Assembly (NCBI GenBank): GCA_031257995.1
Contig: JAIRNN010000260.1
Span: 1-20,448 of the forward strand
Reading direction: 5' to 3'
DNA from: Spirochaetaceae bacterium
Lineage (GTDB): Bacteria > Spirochaetota > Spirochaetia > Treponematales > Breznakiellaceae
Length of the DNA stretch: 20,448 bases
The position numbers were made by a program, and so were the translations under genes. The notes beneath the pieces are model-generated. The model ran no database searches, was not told the origin of the DNA, and saw nothing but the letters and a program-made list of their open reading frames with translations. Positions 1 to 6,862 of the stretch are shown here, one piece after another; position 1 is the first letter of the stretch; the number at the start of each line of letters is the position of its first letter.

Positions 1-143
1 AAGGGATAACGCTTCCTAATCTCACGGAGTACGCGGTGGAGCAACACTTTCGTCCACGGCAACCGGAACAGGGGCTCGCCGATATTGATCTCCGACCCCA
101 CTTTGTACCAGACATTTTCGGCTAAAATTCTTTGTTGGCGCAT
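1..143 (-). CDS. N-terminus of a transposase-like protein (IS200/REP-associated type), cut by window edge
   Basis: Only the first 47 codons are present; the gene runs off the left edge. It begins at an ATG (143-141) preceded by a strong Shine-Dalgarno GGAGGT, which decides this frame over a longer overlapping frame. The product starts MRQQRILAENVWYKV and continues with INIGEPLFRLP and LHRVLREIRKRYP. This opening (basic start, ENxWY, then xxREPLF-like text) resembles the Y1/REP-associated transposase-like proteins that are common in treponemes. The catalytic HUH and tyrosine motifs would lie outside the window, so the family call rests on the N-terminus alone. It is divergent from the pyr genes. 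It could instead be an uncharacterised protein. Confidence 0.5.
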   Translation of the reverse strand, partial: MRQQRILAENVWYKVGSEINIGEPLFRLPWTKVLLHRVLREIRKRYP

Positions 144-343
144 ATAGCATACCTCCGTACCGTATATAAGCGGTTGCCAGCCGTGGCGCTTTAATTCGGC
201 GTGAAAAAAGCGCAAAAAAGACGAGAAAAATCACGGGGCTGCTGGTTTTCGCGGATTAGGAGGGATTCGGTGTGAAAAACCCGCGTATATTTGTGTAATG
301 TGGTTTTTAGGATGAAACCGTGATGAAGGCCGGTGGAAGAGGA

Positions 344-422
344 GGGGCGTTGCGGGGGTGTCCCCCGCAGAGGGGGGTAAGCGGAGGGCGAAGACCGGAG
401 CGGAGGGGGAGACTTCCTCCTC
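344..422. repeat. Composite GC-rich palindromic repeat, copy 1
   Basis: It begins GGGGCGTTGCGGGGG, folds back on CCCCCGCAGAGG, then carries GCGGA, GAAGACCGGAG and the hairpin GAGGGGGA-GACT-TCCTCCTC (403-422). The same blocks in the same order occur at 6707-6838, and the first blocks occur in reverse orientation inside pyrC (1604-1635). Confidence 0.75.
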
Positions 423-429
423 TTTTTTT
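403..429 (+). terminator. Possible intrinsic terminator-like hairpin with T tract
   Basis: An 8-bp stem (GAGGGGGA / TCCTCCTC, one G-T pair) with loop GACT is followed directly by seven T residues. The hairpin belongs to the composite repeat family, and other copies lack the T tract, so termination here may be incidental. Confidence 0.4.
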
Positions 430-437
430 GCCTTACC

Positions 438-466
438 TTCCCACGTTCATCTTTTTGCGCTATAGT
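438..466 (+). promoter_or_regulatory. Candidate sigma-70-type promoter for pyrI-pyrC-pyrF
   Basis: The -35 is TTCCCA (438-443) and the -10 is TATAGT (461-466), with a 17-bp spacer. The -10 ends only 9 bases before the pyrI ATG, so a transcript from here would be nearly leaderless. Confidence 0.4.
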
Positions 467-475
467 GTGGGATAA

Positions 476-910
476 ATGTTGAACATTACCAAGATCAAGA
501 ACGGCGTGGTCATCGACCATATCAAAGCGGGCCAGGGTATACGCATATTCAACTGGCTGGGCCTCGATCGGGCGCATCATACGACGGCTTTCGTGGTAAA
601 CGCCTCGTCCACCGTGATGGGGCGCAAAGATATTATCAAAATCGACAACCATATCGATATAAACTTCGATCTTTTGGGGATCATCGACCCGAACATCACC
701 GTAAACATCATCGAAAACGAGGTCATCACCGAAAAATACAAACTCAAACTGCCTGAGCGCGTGGAAAACATCCTCAAATGCAAGAACCCGCGCTGCATTA
801 CCTCGACGGAGAGCTATATTCCGCACATTTTCAGGCTCGTCAACCCGGAAAAGCGGATTTATCGTTGCGAATACTGCGACGAAAGTGCCGGGCCGGGCGA
901 CATTAGGTAG
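476..910 (+). CDS. pyrI: Aspartate carbamoyltransferase regulatory subunit PyrI
   Basis: This is the regulatory chain of aspartate transcarbamoylase, which binds nucleotide effectors and joins catalytic PyrB trimers in the cytoplasm. The 144-residue length is close to the usual ~150. The N-terminal allosteric domain includes GVVIDHIKAGQG (10-21) and GRKDIIKI (49-56). The C-terminal zinc domain has Cys102, Cys107, Cys131 and Cys134, with the same 5/24/3 spacing as the four zinc ligands of the E. coli protein. It is the first gene of a run: the pyrC ATG follows 5 bases after its stop. No strong Shine-Dalgarno precedes the ATG, and a -10-like TATAGT lies just upstream. No pyrB gene is present in this window, so the catalytic partner must be encoded elsewhere. 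The family assignment is very firm. Confidence 0.96.
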   Translation: MLNITKIKNGVVIDHIKAGQGIRIFNWLGLDRAHHTTAFVVNASSTVMGRKDIIKIDNHIDINFDLLGIIDPNITVNIIENEVITEKYKLKLPERVENILKCKNPRCITSTESYIPHIFRLVNPEKRIYRCEYCDESAGPGDIR

Positions 911-915
911 CGGCT

Positions 916-2463
916 ATGAAAACCGTATACACCAATTTTCGGATTGTTGACGCGGAACATGATGTCGAGGGGACTCTCGTTGTCGAGGACGGCCTTATCA
1001 AGACCATCATCCCGGCAGAGCAGACGGCGGCTGAGAGTCGGGCGCTACTCTTTGAGTTGGCCGGGGCCAGTCATTTCATCGACGGCACGAAGCTGAAAGA
1101 CCCCGCGTCGCATGAGTTGCCCGTCCTCCTCCCGTCGTTCATCGACCTCCACGCTCACTTCCGTGATCCCGGCCACCCGCACAAGGAGACCCTCGAATCC
1201 GCGACCCTTGCCGCCGTGAAGGGGGGCTACACGACCCTCGTCTGCATGGCGAACACCGACCCTGTCACGGACACGCTTACCGCCGCCGCAGCGCTCAAGG
1301 CCCGCTCCGATGTCCTCGGCCTCACCGACCTCTATCCCGCGATGTCCCTCACCAAGGGTATGGAAGGCAGGGAGCTTTCCGAGATTGCCGAACTTGCCTC
1401 GCTGCGCCATCATGCGGGGGGCACCCAATGCCGCGCCCGAAACATTGAGGGCGTTTCTACCATTTCTGCGGCACGGTGTGGGCCTCATGAATGTTTTCCC
1501 TTAAATAAATGCAACAGGGTCCGCCTCCCCCCTGCCTCCAGCCCGTGCTCTGGGCCGACGCTTACTCCGCAAGTACGCTCTCCGCACGGTCTTCCGGCAC
1601 CCTCCTCCGCGGGGGTCCGCCCCCGCAACGCCCCCGATCACGGCGCAGAGCTTTTTCCTTGTGTCTTGATTCTCTCCGAAGACGGAAAAGACATAGCGGA
1701 CGACGCCCTCTTCGGCAAGGCCCTCCGAGCCGCCGCCCAAGCGGGCATCCCCGTTTCCTGCCACTGTGACTTGGATGGCGAGAACGCTGCGACCGCCCGT
1801 GTTCTCAAGCTCGCCGGGGAAACCGGGGCCCGCGTCCATATCGCCCATGTGTCAACCAAGGAAGCGGCGGCGATGATAGCGGCCGCTAAACGGGAACACC
1901 CCGGACAAATTACCGCCGAAGCGACACCGCACCACTTCTTTCTCACCCAAAGCCGAGCGGATGAACTGGGACGGGACACTTTCGGCAAAGTCGCCCCGCC
2001 GCTCCGCAGCGATGCCGACCGGAAAGCCGTCCTCGAAGTCCTCCTCGAAGGTTCGATTGACGCGATAGCCACCGACCACGCCCCGCACACCCAAGCCGAC
2101 AAAGAATCCGGTGCACCGGGTTTTTCCGGCCTCGAAACCGCGTTTGCCGTCGCTTGTACCGCGATCGTCCAAAGTGGCAAAGGCGACCTCTGCCACCTGA
2201 GCCGTCTCCTCTCCGCAACCCCCGCCTGCATTCTCGGCCTTGACGACCGGGGTACACTGGAATGCGGAAAACGCGCCGACCTCGTCATCGTGAACCCCGA
2301 AATGCGCTGGATGGCAGACAAGGCCGCATTGAGGAGCCGGGGAAAAAACACCCCCTTTGACGGCATGGAACTCTCAGGGCTCGTCCTCGCCACCATCTTA
2401 GGCGGGAAAATCGTCTATGAAACGACGATAAAAACGTTAATAGAAACAACAATAAAAGCGTGA
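916..2463 (+). CDS. pyrC: Dihydroorotase PyrC with a large in-frame repeat-derived insertion
   Basis: Dihydroorotase makes dihydroorotate from carbamoyl-aspartate in pyrimidine synthesis. The metal motif HAHFRDPG (79-86) is followed by KGGYTTLVCMANTDP. SCHCD (281-285), the IAHVS histidine (311), TPHHFF (338-342) and ATDHAPH (385-391, with the catalytic Asp) are all present. The protein is 515 residues against about 425-430 for the family. The excess is residues ~164-250, a Pro/Arg/Cys-rich stretch that splits the usual join between SEIAELASL and LSEDGKDIADD. That DNA contains a reversed copy of the intergenic GC-rich repeat. The frame stays open, so a full-length product is possible, but folding of the expanded loop is untested. 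It sits between pyrI (5 bases) and pyrF. The identification is firm; activity is uncertain. Confidence 0.93.
   Translation: MKTVYTNFRIVDAEHDVEGTLVVEDGLIKTIIPAEQTAAESRALLFELAGASHFIDGTKLKDPASHELPVLLPSFIDLHAHFRDPGHPHKETLESATLAAVKGGYTTLVCMANTDPVTDTLTAAAALKARSDVLGLTDLYPAMSLTKGMEGRELSEIAELASLRHHAGGTQCRARNIEGVSTISAARCGPHECFPLNKCNRVRLPPASSPCSGPTLTPQVRSPHGLPAPSSAGVRPRNAPDHGAELFPCVLILSEDGKDIADDALFGKALRAAAQAGIPVSCHCDLDGENAATARVLKLAGETGARVHIAHVSTKEAAAMIAAAKREHPGQITAEATPHHFFLTQSRADELGRDTFGKVAPPLRSDADRKAVLEVLLEGSIDAIATDHAPHTQADKESGAPGFSGLETAFAVACTAIVQSGKGDLCHLSRLLSATPACILGLDDRGTLECGKRADLVIVNPEMRWMADKAALRSRGKNTPFDGMELSGLVLATILGGKIVYETTIKTLIETTIKA
1405..1665. repeat. Repeat-derived insertion inside pyrC (in frame)
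   Basis: These ~261 bases have no counterpart in ordinary dihydroorotases. On the - strand, 1635-1604 reads GGGGGCGTTGCGGGGG, then CGGACCCCCGCGGAGG, and shortly afterwards GAAGACCG. This matches the blocks and order of the intergenic repeats at 344-400 and 6707-6750. The outer part (about 1405-1520) shows no match to other sequence in this window. Exact ends are estimated from where protein similarity stops, and I found no clear target duplication. Confidence 0.75.
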
Positions 2464-2472
2464 GGGATGCCA

Positions 2473-3360
2473 ATGATGAATCACGACCATTATGTACCAT
2501 TAAATATGGACTCGCTGTTTGAGGCCGTACAACACAAGGGCCCAGTCTGTGTCGGCATGGATACCGCGCAGGACTATCTGCCCCCGATCGTCGTTGGCAA
2601 GAGCCTCGCCGCCGCGATACTCGCCTACAACAAGGCCGTCATCGACGCGACGCTGGACGTATGCGCCTGTTATAAAGTACAAATCGCCTACTACGAGGCA
2701 CTCGGCATCGACGGCCTTGCCGCCTACCGTGACACATTGCGCTACATCAAGGCGCGGAGGGCCTTGAGCATAGCGGACGTGAAACGCGGCGACATCGCCG
2801 ACACCGCCGTCCAATACGCCAAAGCCCACTTTTCAGGCGACTTCGAGGCGGATTTTGTGACGCTTTCCCCCTACATGGGCATGGACACGATAGACCCGTG
2901 GCTGTCTTATGCGGCAAGTGCCGGAAAAGGCGCGTTTGTGCTGCTACACACTTCAAACGGGGGTGCCCAAGACTTTGAACGGACTGAACTGAAAGACGGC
3001 TCGCGTCTCTACCACGCCGTCGCGGAAAAACTGTCGGCATTGGCGGAAAAGACCGCCGGAAAACACGGTTACGGCGCGTTTGGGGCCGTAGTCGGCTGTA
3101 CCATCCGCGCCGAAGCCGCCGCTATCCGGGCCCAGTGCCGGAACATATTCTTCCTCATTCCCGGTTATGGCGCGCAGGGCGGCGGCCCACAAGACGCAGC
3201 AGCCCTTCTCCAAAACGGTAATGGCGGCATCGTCAACGCCTCCCGCTCCATCCTCCGCGCATGGCAAACCCTGCCAAACGGCGGCCAAACCCTCGAAGCC
3301 GCCGCCCAAGCCGCCCGCGACGCGACAACCGCCATGCGGGACGCGCTCCGCACCGGATAA
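2473..3360 (+). CDS. pyrF: Orotidine-5'-phosphate decarboxylase PyrF (long, type-2 subfamily)
   Basis: It decarboxylates OMP to UMP, the last step of de novo UMP synthesis. The catalytic D-x-K-x-x-D signature is seen as ADVKRGDIAD (about residues 101-110). Supporting motifs are VCVGMD near the start, FVTLSPYMGMD, FVLLHTSN and FFLIPGYGAQGG (the phosphate-binding end). The ~295-residue length fits the longer mycobacterial/Myxococcus-type PyrF rather than the ~230-residue E. coli type. Three in-frame ATGs occur (2467, 2473, 2476). GAGGG (2462-2466) touches the first, so the second, 6 bases away, is the better start; 2476 is also possible. It overlaps neither neighbour and lies directly behind pyrC, completing a pyrI-pyrC-pyrF run. 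The last ~40 residues are Ala-rich, as in the subfamily. Confidence 0.94.
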   Translation: MMNHDHYVPLNMDSLFEAVQHKGPVCVGMDTAQDYLPPIVVGKSLAAAILAYNKAVIDATLDVCACYKVQIAYYEALGIDGLAAYRDTLRYIKARRALSIADVKRGDIADTAVQYAKAHFSGDFEADFVTLSPYMGMDTIDPWLSYAASAGKGAFVLLHTSNGGAQDFERTELKDGSRLYHAVAEKLSALAEKTAGKHGYGAFGAVVGCTIRAEAAAIRAQCRNIFFLIPGYGAQGGGPQDAAALLQNGNGGIVNASRSILRAWQTLPNGGQTLEAAAQAARDATTAMRDALRTG

Positions 3361-3440
3361 ACTGCAAACACTTTATCACGGGAAACCACAATGAGCGCGG
3401 GAGGGACGGATACACGCAGATTCTTCACGCTGGAATTTTC

Positions 3441-3932
3441 TTAATCTGTGGAAGTCCGCATCGCCATGTATGGCGTCGTCTGTGGACAAATGCTCTTGTC
3501 TTTTATTCCTTTGGGGTTAAATACCCCGCCCCTTGGGGCGGTTAAAACTGGGGGTGCGGGGTATTTGTTCCCCCGCATACGCAAAGATTTCAAGGGAAAA
3601 TCTTCAATACCCCGCCGCTTGCGGCTGGGATTTTTATTAAGCGCGGCGTATAAATAGGTATAACTGATAACCTTGTGAAACTCCCAGATCAAAAAAGAGT
3701 CTTCCGGACTTTTGTATTTCAAGATGTTGGCCTGTTTGAAAATCTGAGCGATGTTCTTTTCGATGACCAGTTCCGGGGCTTTTTTGATGATAAACAGGTC
3801 TATTTTCAGCGGTTCGGCGTTAAGCTGGTATGCGCTTGAGAAATCGAGGACATCCTTGTACTGTTTCATTTCCAGCATGAGGGCATGGACGAAGGTGGGG
3901 TGCCAGGCGATATGGAAAGTATGCTGTTCCAA
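3441..3932 (-). pseudogene. Truncated PD-(D/E)XK-like protein ending in repeat-encoded sequence
   Basis: Translation starts best at TTG (3932-3930), because a perfect AGGAGG lies 6 bases upstream (3944-3939). The first ~98 residues (LEQHTFHIAWHPTF, then NAEPLKIDLFIIKK, ILKYKSPED and HKVISYTYLYAAL) match the opening of a common clostridial/spirochaetal family of unknown role with a D...ExK nuclease-like core, usually about 250-300 residues long. Here the ExK glutamate is a lysine (LKYKS). At about 3638 the family sequence stops and the frame continues ~65 codons into a palindromic repeat (NKNPSRKRRGIEDF...). This looks like a gene truncated by repeat insertion or deletion. The family match comes from memory of the pattern; function is unknown. 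Confidence 0.6.
3511..3637. repeat. Palindromic intergenic element with AAATACCCCGC inverted repeat
   Basis: AAATACCCCGC (3519-3529) is exactly inverted at 3556-3566 and encloses CCCCTTGGGG. A second stem, AAGATTT / AAAATCTT around CAAGGG, and a third, CCGC-TT-GCGG, follow within 3585-3625. The region also supplies the artificial C-terminus of the truncated gene above. Confidence 0.65.
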
Positions 3933-4034
3933 AGGAAACCTCCTCTGTGCAGGATAGAAGAAAATGCTAAGAGAATCCCAGTGTGAAGTATCCGCACTGC
4001 CATATATCTGCCCTATCGCGTTCACCCGTGGTCA

Positions 4035-4057
4035 AAACGTGATCTTTCACGTTTTTT
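4035..4057. terminator. Possible hairpin terminator
   Basis: AAACGTGA-TCTT-TCACGTTT has an 8-bp perfect stem running into six Ts on the + strand. It is AT-rich and no gene ends close upstream on either strand, so its role is uncertain. Confidence 0.3.
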
Positions 4058-4083
4058 GGAGGGACCACTGTTTACGCGCCCAC

Positions 4084-4112
4084 TGGACAAAAAATCGGGA
4101 TAGCACTATACT
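4084..4112 (+). promoter_or_regulatory. Promoter of secG operon
   Basis: The -35 is TGGACA (4084-4089) and the -10 is TATACT (4107-4112), with an ideal 17-bp spacer. The expected start of transcription near 4119 leaves a leader of about 27 bases that includes the Shine-Dalgarno AAGGCGGAG (4131-4139). Confidence 0.7.
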
Positions 4113-4145
4113 CTAACGTTATTATAGGTTAAGGCGGAGTTTTTG

Positions 4146-4604
4146 ATGGGTGTCTTAAATACGATTCTCTTAGTGTTGTTTGTTATTGTGGCGATACTGT
4201 TGATATTGCTGGTACTTGTGCAAAATGAGGAAGGCGACAGTCTGGGCGGAGTTTTCGCGGGCGGAGGCGGTTCGGCGTTTGGATCCCGTTCCGGCAATAT
4301 TCTTACCCGCGCGTCCTCGGTGCTGGGCGGACTTTTTCTGGCGCTGGCCTTTGTAATGGCACTCCTTACCCGCAGTCCCCAGGGAAGCGGGGTCGAGGCC
4401 GCCGGACGTGCGCTTATCACGGATGAGACACCGGGTTCCGCATGGTGGGACGAGGAGACATCGGGTGCCGGGACAGATGCCGGGGCGGGAACACCGAGTA
4501 ATGCGGAGACCGCGCCGGATGTCGGGACAGATACTGCGGCAGATGCCGGGACAGATACCGTATCGGACGTGCCGGAAGCGGACGGAGCGGCAGAGAGTCC
4601 TTAA
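4146..4604 (+). CDS. secG: SecG, protein-export channel subunit, with long acidic tail
   Basis: SecG is a small SecYEG translocon subunit in the inner membrane. Residues ~5-24 are a hydrophobic helix, followed by LVQNEEGDSLGGVFAGGGGSAFGSRSGN (the conserved SecG loop), then LTRASSVLGGLFLALAFVMALL as the second helix. This N-terminal 80 residues is the whole usual domain. The remaining ~70 residues are a low-complexity tail rich in Asp, Ala, Thr and Gly, with repeated AGTDT/VGTDT units encoded by repeated GGGACAGAT DNA, which is longer than typical SecG. The start is ATG 4146 (a TTG lies just before it), 6 bases after AAGGCGGAG. It has its own promoter and leads the run into the PTS IIA gene 25 bases downstream. 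Confidence 0.9.
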   Translation: MGVLNTILLVLFVIVAILLILLVLVQNEEGDSLGGVFAGGGGSAFGSRSGNILTRASSVLGGLFLALAFVMALLTRSPQGSGVEAAGRALITDETPGSAWWDEETSGAGTDAGAGTPSNAETAPDVGTDTAADAGTDTVSDVPEADGAAESP

Positions 4605-4629
4605 TAAAAGCGAGTAATGGAGGGGAATT

Positions 4630-5094
4630 ATGTTTCTCAGTGATGTTTTTTTACCGGAGTTCATCATTCCGGATCTTGAGGCCGAGGATAAGGACGAGGT
4701 TTTTGAAGAGATGGTGAGCCATTTCTGTACCGTTACTCAGTCTGATAAACGGGAATACATTCTCGCGGCGCTTCGTGAACGTGAATCGAAGATGTCGACG
4801 GGGGTTCATCCGGGGATTGCGATCCCGCATGGAAAAACTGCCGCCGTCAATCGGTCTTATGGGGTGATGGGCATTTCGCGTAAGGGCATAGATTACGAGT
4901 CGCTTGACGGAAATCCAGTGCATCTTGTATTTATGGAGCTGGCCCCGCCGGTGGAAGCGGAAAAGCATCTGCATCTGTTGCGGCGTATCGCCGAGTTGCT
5001 TCGTAACAAGGATTTTTACAACGACTGCCTTGCCGCGAAAGGCCCGAAAGAGGTCTACGAGGTACTCAAGAGATATGAGGATACCGAAAAGTGA
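4630..5094 (+). CDS. PTS EIIA domain protein (PtsN/fructose-mannitol type)
   Basis: It is a single-domain phosphoryl-transfer protein in the cytoplasm. The active-site histidine is His67 in GIAIPHGKT, preceded by RESKMSTGVHPG, the classic signature of the fructose/PtsN IIA fold. VHLVFMELAPPVEAEKHLHLLRRIAELL follows, typical of the second half of the domain. The 154-residue length equals one IIA domain, with no IIB or IIC part, and no sugar permease lies nearby, so a regulatory rather than transport role is likely. A strong Shine-Dalgarno GGAGGGG precedes the ATG. Its stop overlaps the next gene's GTG start (GTGA, 5091-5094), implying translational coupling with the V-ATPase genes. Which regulatory system it serves cannot be read from the sequence. 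Confidence 0.88.
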   Translation: MFLSDVFLPEFIIPDLEAEDKDEVFEEMVSHFCTVTQSDKREYILAALRERESKMSTGVHPGIAIPHGKTAAVNRSYGVMGISRKGIDYESLDGNPVHLVFMELAPPVEAEKHLHLLRRIAELLRNKDFYNDCLAAKGPKEVYEVLKRYEDTEK

Positions 5095-5402
5095 GTGATT
5101 CGGATCAGACGCTCCGACAGTTGCTGGAGGTTGAAAAAGAGGCCGCCTCCATCGTGGAGGACGCGCAGACGAAAGCCAACGCGATGATCGCCGAGGCGGA
5201 CCGGGAGGCGCGTTTATCCTACAACGACCGATACAAAGATGCCGTCTCGGCGTTGGATAAGGAACGAGAGAAGGCGCTGGCGAAACTCGATGCCGATTAC
5301 GGCGACAAGTTGGCCCGGTACCGGAAAGGCTTGGACGCGCAAGCCTTGAACGTGGACGCTTTCAACAGTATAGCGCGTGAATCGTTTCTTGTCGCGGTAT
5401 AG
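5091..5402 (+). CDS. V-type ATPase peripheral-stalk subunit G/H-like coiled coil
   Basis: This is a 103-residue, highly charged protein. The pattern LLEVEKEAASIVEDAQTKA followed by heptad-like Ala/Glu/Lys repeats to about residue 80 indicates one long coiled coil. This is the form of archaeal/bacterial V-type ATPase subunit G/H, which pairs with subunit E in the peripheral stalk. It starts with GTG inside the stop of the IIA gene, and a V-ATPase C-subunit gene follows 19 bases later, which supports the call. No catalytic motifs are expected. An alternative is a divergent E subunit, but at 103 residues it is too short for that (~190 usual). Confidence 0.65.
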   Translation: MSDSDQTLRQLLEVEKEAASIVEDAQTKANAMIAEADREARLSYNDRYKDAVSALDKEREKALAKLDADYGDKLARYRKGLDAQALNVDAFNSIARESFLVAV

Positions 5403-5421
5403 CGGGGGCAGGGGATAGTGC

Positions 5422-6336
5422 ATGAAAGGCGCGAGGGCATATCTATACGCGAAGGCGTGCGGGATGATTGCCCGGTCTTTTGTCGAGGGCCGCACGGACC
5501 GTCTCTCCGCCGTTTCCGGTATGGCAACGTTTGAGGATCTGGTTTTCGGCGACAGCGTTTCCGGTGGAACGGATGCGGCAGCGGTAATAGAAGCGATCGA
5601 AAAGCGTCTTGGGGAGCGCGAACAGGAAGCCATCGCAAAAATCATAAAATCGTTTCCTTATTCAAAGCCGCCTCAATTCCTGCAAATGCTCGTGGAAAGC
5701 GACCGCCTCACGCAAGCGGCCATCGGTGATGCCGCAGTCGTTGATGGCGAAGAAGGCGAGGAATCTTCCAACACTCAGGGCATAAGCAGCATCGCCCGGC
5801 AGAACAGCGTGTATTACACGGCCCTCTGGCATGAATTGGAGAAGACACCCCTTTCCGACCGGAGGCTCATCACCAACATCATCACCGAGGAGATATGCCT
5901 CAAAAACGCGGTGTGGGCGTTGCGGTTGCGGGTCTACTATCTTTTGCCGCCCGAACAGATAAAGCCGTTTTTGATCATGATCAAGACGGAGAAGAACAAG
6001 CCGTCGCTGTACGCCGACGCGCTGAAATCGCTTGAACTGGATATCGAGGAGGAGGTCCAGTGGCACGGCTGGCGGTTTTGGAAATACGTCAACAAGCCGG
6101 TATCCAGCCAATACTGGAAGATCGATCCGCGTTTTTTCCAAAACCAGGCATCGCTTCACCTCTACTATCTTGCGCGGAAGGCGTTACGCAGAAGCCCGTT
6201 TACCCTCGATACGGCGTGTTGCTTTATCAAGTTAAAACAGTTTGAAAAGGAAGTGCTTACCTCCGTTGCGGAAGCTGTCCGGCTTGGATTGACCGGCGCG
6301 GACGCGCTGGAGATTCTCGGCCTGTCCGGAAAATAG
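5422..6336 (+). CDS. V-type ATPase subunit C (AC39/subunit d family)
   Basis: The 304-residue, mostly helical protein opens with ARAYLYAKACGMIARSF, matching the YxYAxAR...R start of the V/A-ATPase C (AC39) family. It ends with CCFIKLKQFEKEVLTSVAEAVRLGL, matching the family's conserved 'K..E...L..I..G...G' tail. Subunit C caps the rotor and links it to the central stalk. Residues ~120-135 (DGEEGEESS) form an acidic low-complexity loop. It is preceded by GGGGGCAGGGG as ribosome site and lies 19 bases after the G/H-like gene. The 526 bases after it are repeats, and then the I subunit follows. The whole-protein pattern and context make this a good, not certain, assignment. Confidence 0.75.
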   Translation: MKGARAYLYAKACGMIARSFVEGRTDRLSAVSGMATFEDLVFGDSVSGGTDAAAVIEAIEKRLGEREQEAIAKIIKSFPYSKPPQFLQMLVESDRLTQAAIGDAAVVDGEEGEESSNTQGISSIARQNSVYYTALWHELEKTPLSDRRLITNIITEEICLKNAVWALRLRVYYLLPPEQIKPFLIMIKTEKNKPSLYADALKSLELDIEEEVQWHGWRFWKYVNKPVSSQYWKIDPRFFQNQASLHLYYLARKALRRSPFTLDTACCFIKLKQFEKEVLTSVAEAVRLGLTGADALEILGLSGK

Positions 6337-6476
6337 TGCTTTGTCTTGTATGACAGGTTGGCGGCAGAACACGCATCTGTCAGTTGACAGAACGGATAAA
6401 ATTAACCGTTAAGGCGAAGAAGGATGACTTGCGGTAGTTGAGAGATTGGCGGATTTACAGGAGATATTGAAAGCTG

Positions 6477-6629
6477 GCGGAATAGACAGATTGGTGGTAG
6501 AACGCGAAATTGTCGGTGAAAACCTTCTGCGCCTTTGCGGTTAAATTCATCAAGGGTTGGCAGAATAGACAGATTAGCAGGAGAGCGTATATCTATCGGA
6601 CAAAACTTTCTGCGCCTTTGCGGTTAAAT
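6477..6629. repeat. Imperfect tandem repeat, period about 83 bp
   Basis: GGCGGAATAGACAGATTGG (6477 on) recurs as GGCAGAATAGACAGATTAG (6559 on). Each unit ends CTGCGCCTTTGCGGTTAAAT (6526-6545 and 6610-6629). The end motif belongs to the widely dispersed 'AACCGCAAAGGCGCAG' type of intergenic repeat. Confidence 0.75.
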
Positions 6630-6647
6630 CCGTTCCCCGCCGGGATC

Positions 6648-6838
6648 GGGGGGCGTTGCGGGGCATCTTTGATGCCTTCAGGGGTCCGGGGGGCAAGTCC
6701 CCCGGTGGGGGCGTTACGGGGGCAACGCCCCCGTAGAGGGGGTAGCGGATGTCCAAACGGAGGGAGATGTGGACGCGCCTTTAGGTGTGGACACATCGAC
6801 CGGAGAGTGGACAGGAGCGAGGGGGAGACTTCCCCCTC
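6648..6838. repeat. Composite GC-rich palindromic repeat, copies 2 and 3
   Basis: GGGGGGCGTTGCGGGG (6648-6663) and GGGGGCGTTACGGGGG (6707-6722) begin two units. The second continues with CCCCCGTAGAGGGGGTAGCGGA, then GACCGGAG, and ends in the perfect hairpin GAGGGGGA-GACT-TCCCCCTC (6819-6838). The block order is the same as at 344-422. Confidence 0.75.
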
Positions 6839-6862
6839 CGTTATAAGGTATAATAGGGGACT

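Larger units (their letters stand above)
144..475. other. Intergenic gap between divergent transposase-like gene and pyrI, largely repeat
   Basis: No credible gene is seen here. About 344-422 is a GC-rich composite palindromic repeat described separately, and the last 40 bases hold a candidate promoter for pyrI. The stretch 144-340 shows nothing I can assign. Confidence 0.6.
3361..4145. other. Repeat-rich gap between pyrF and secG
   Basis: It contains a palindromic element (3511-3637), one truncated gene on the - strand (3441-3932), a possible hairpin terminator (4035-4057) and the secG promoter. The part 3361-3440 includes a short TTAATCTGTGGA fragment like the dispersed CACAGATT repeats. 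Nothing else is recognised. Confidence 0.6.
6337..6862. other. 526-bp gene-free gap filled with repeats
   Basis: No convincing gene is present. Three layers are visible: 6337-6476 unassigned sequence, an imperfect tandem repeat at 6477-6629, and two head-to-tail partial copies of the composite GC-rich repeat at 6648-6838. The gap splits what otherwise reads as a V-ATPase gene run. Confidence 0.7.

Noticed and set aside
191..826. 211-codon open frame on the - strand opposite pyrI and its upstream repeat
   Set aside because: It runs through the palindromic repeat and antisense to a well-conserved pyrI; no domain or ribosome site supports it.
1638..2396. 252-codon open frame on the - strand opposite pyrC
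   Set aside because: The + strand has unmistakable dihydroorotase motifs throughout; the antisense frame is Ser/Arg-rich with no recognisable domain, as expected of GC-rich shadow frames.
6477..6629. Possible CRISPR-like array
   Set aside because: There are only two diverged units with no constant repeat/spacer structure, and no cas genes nearby; it is an imperfect tandem duplication.
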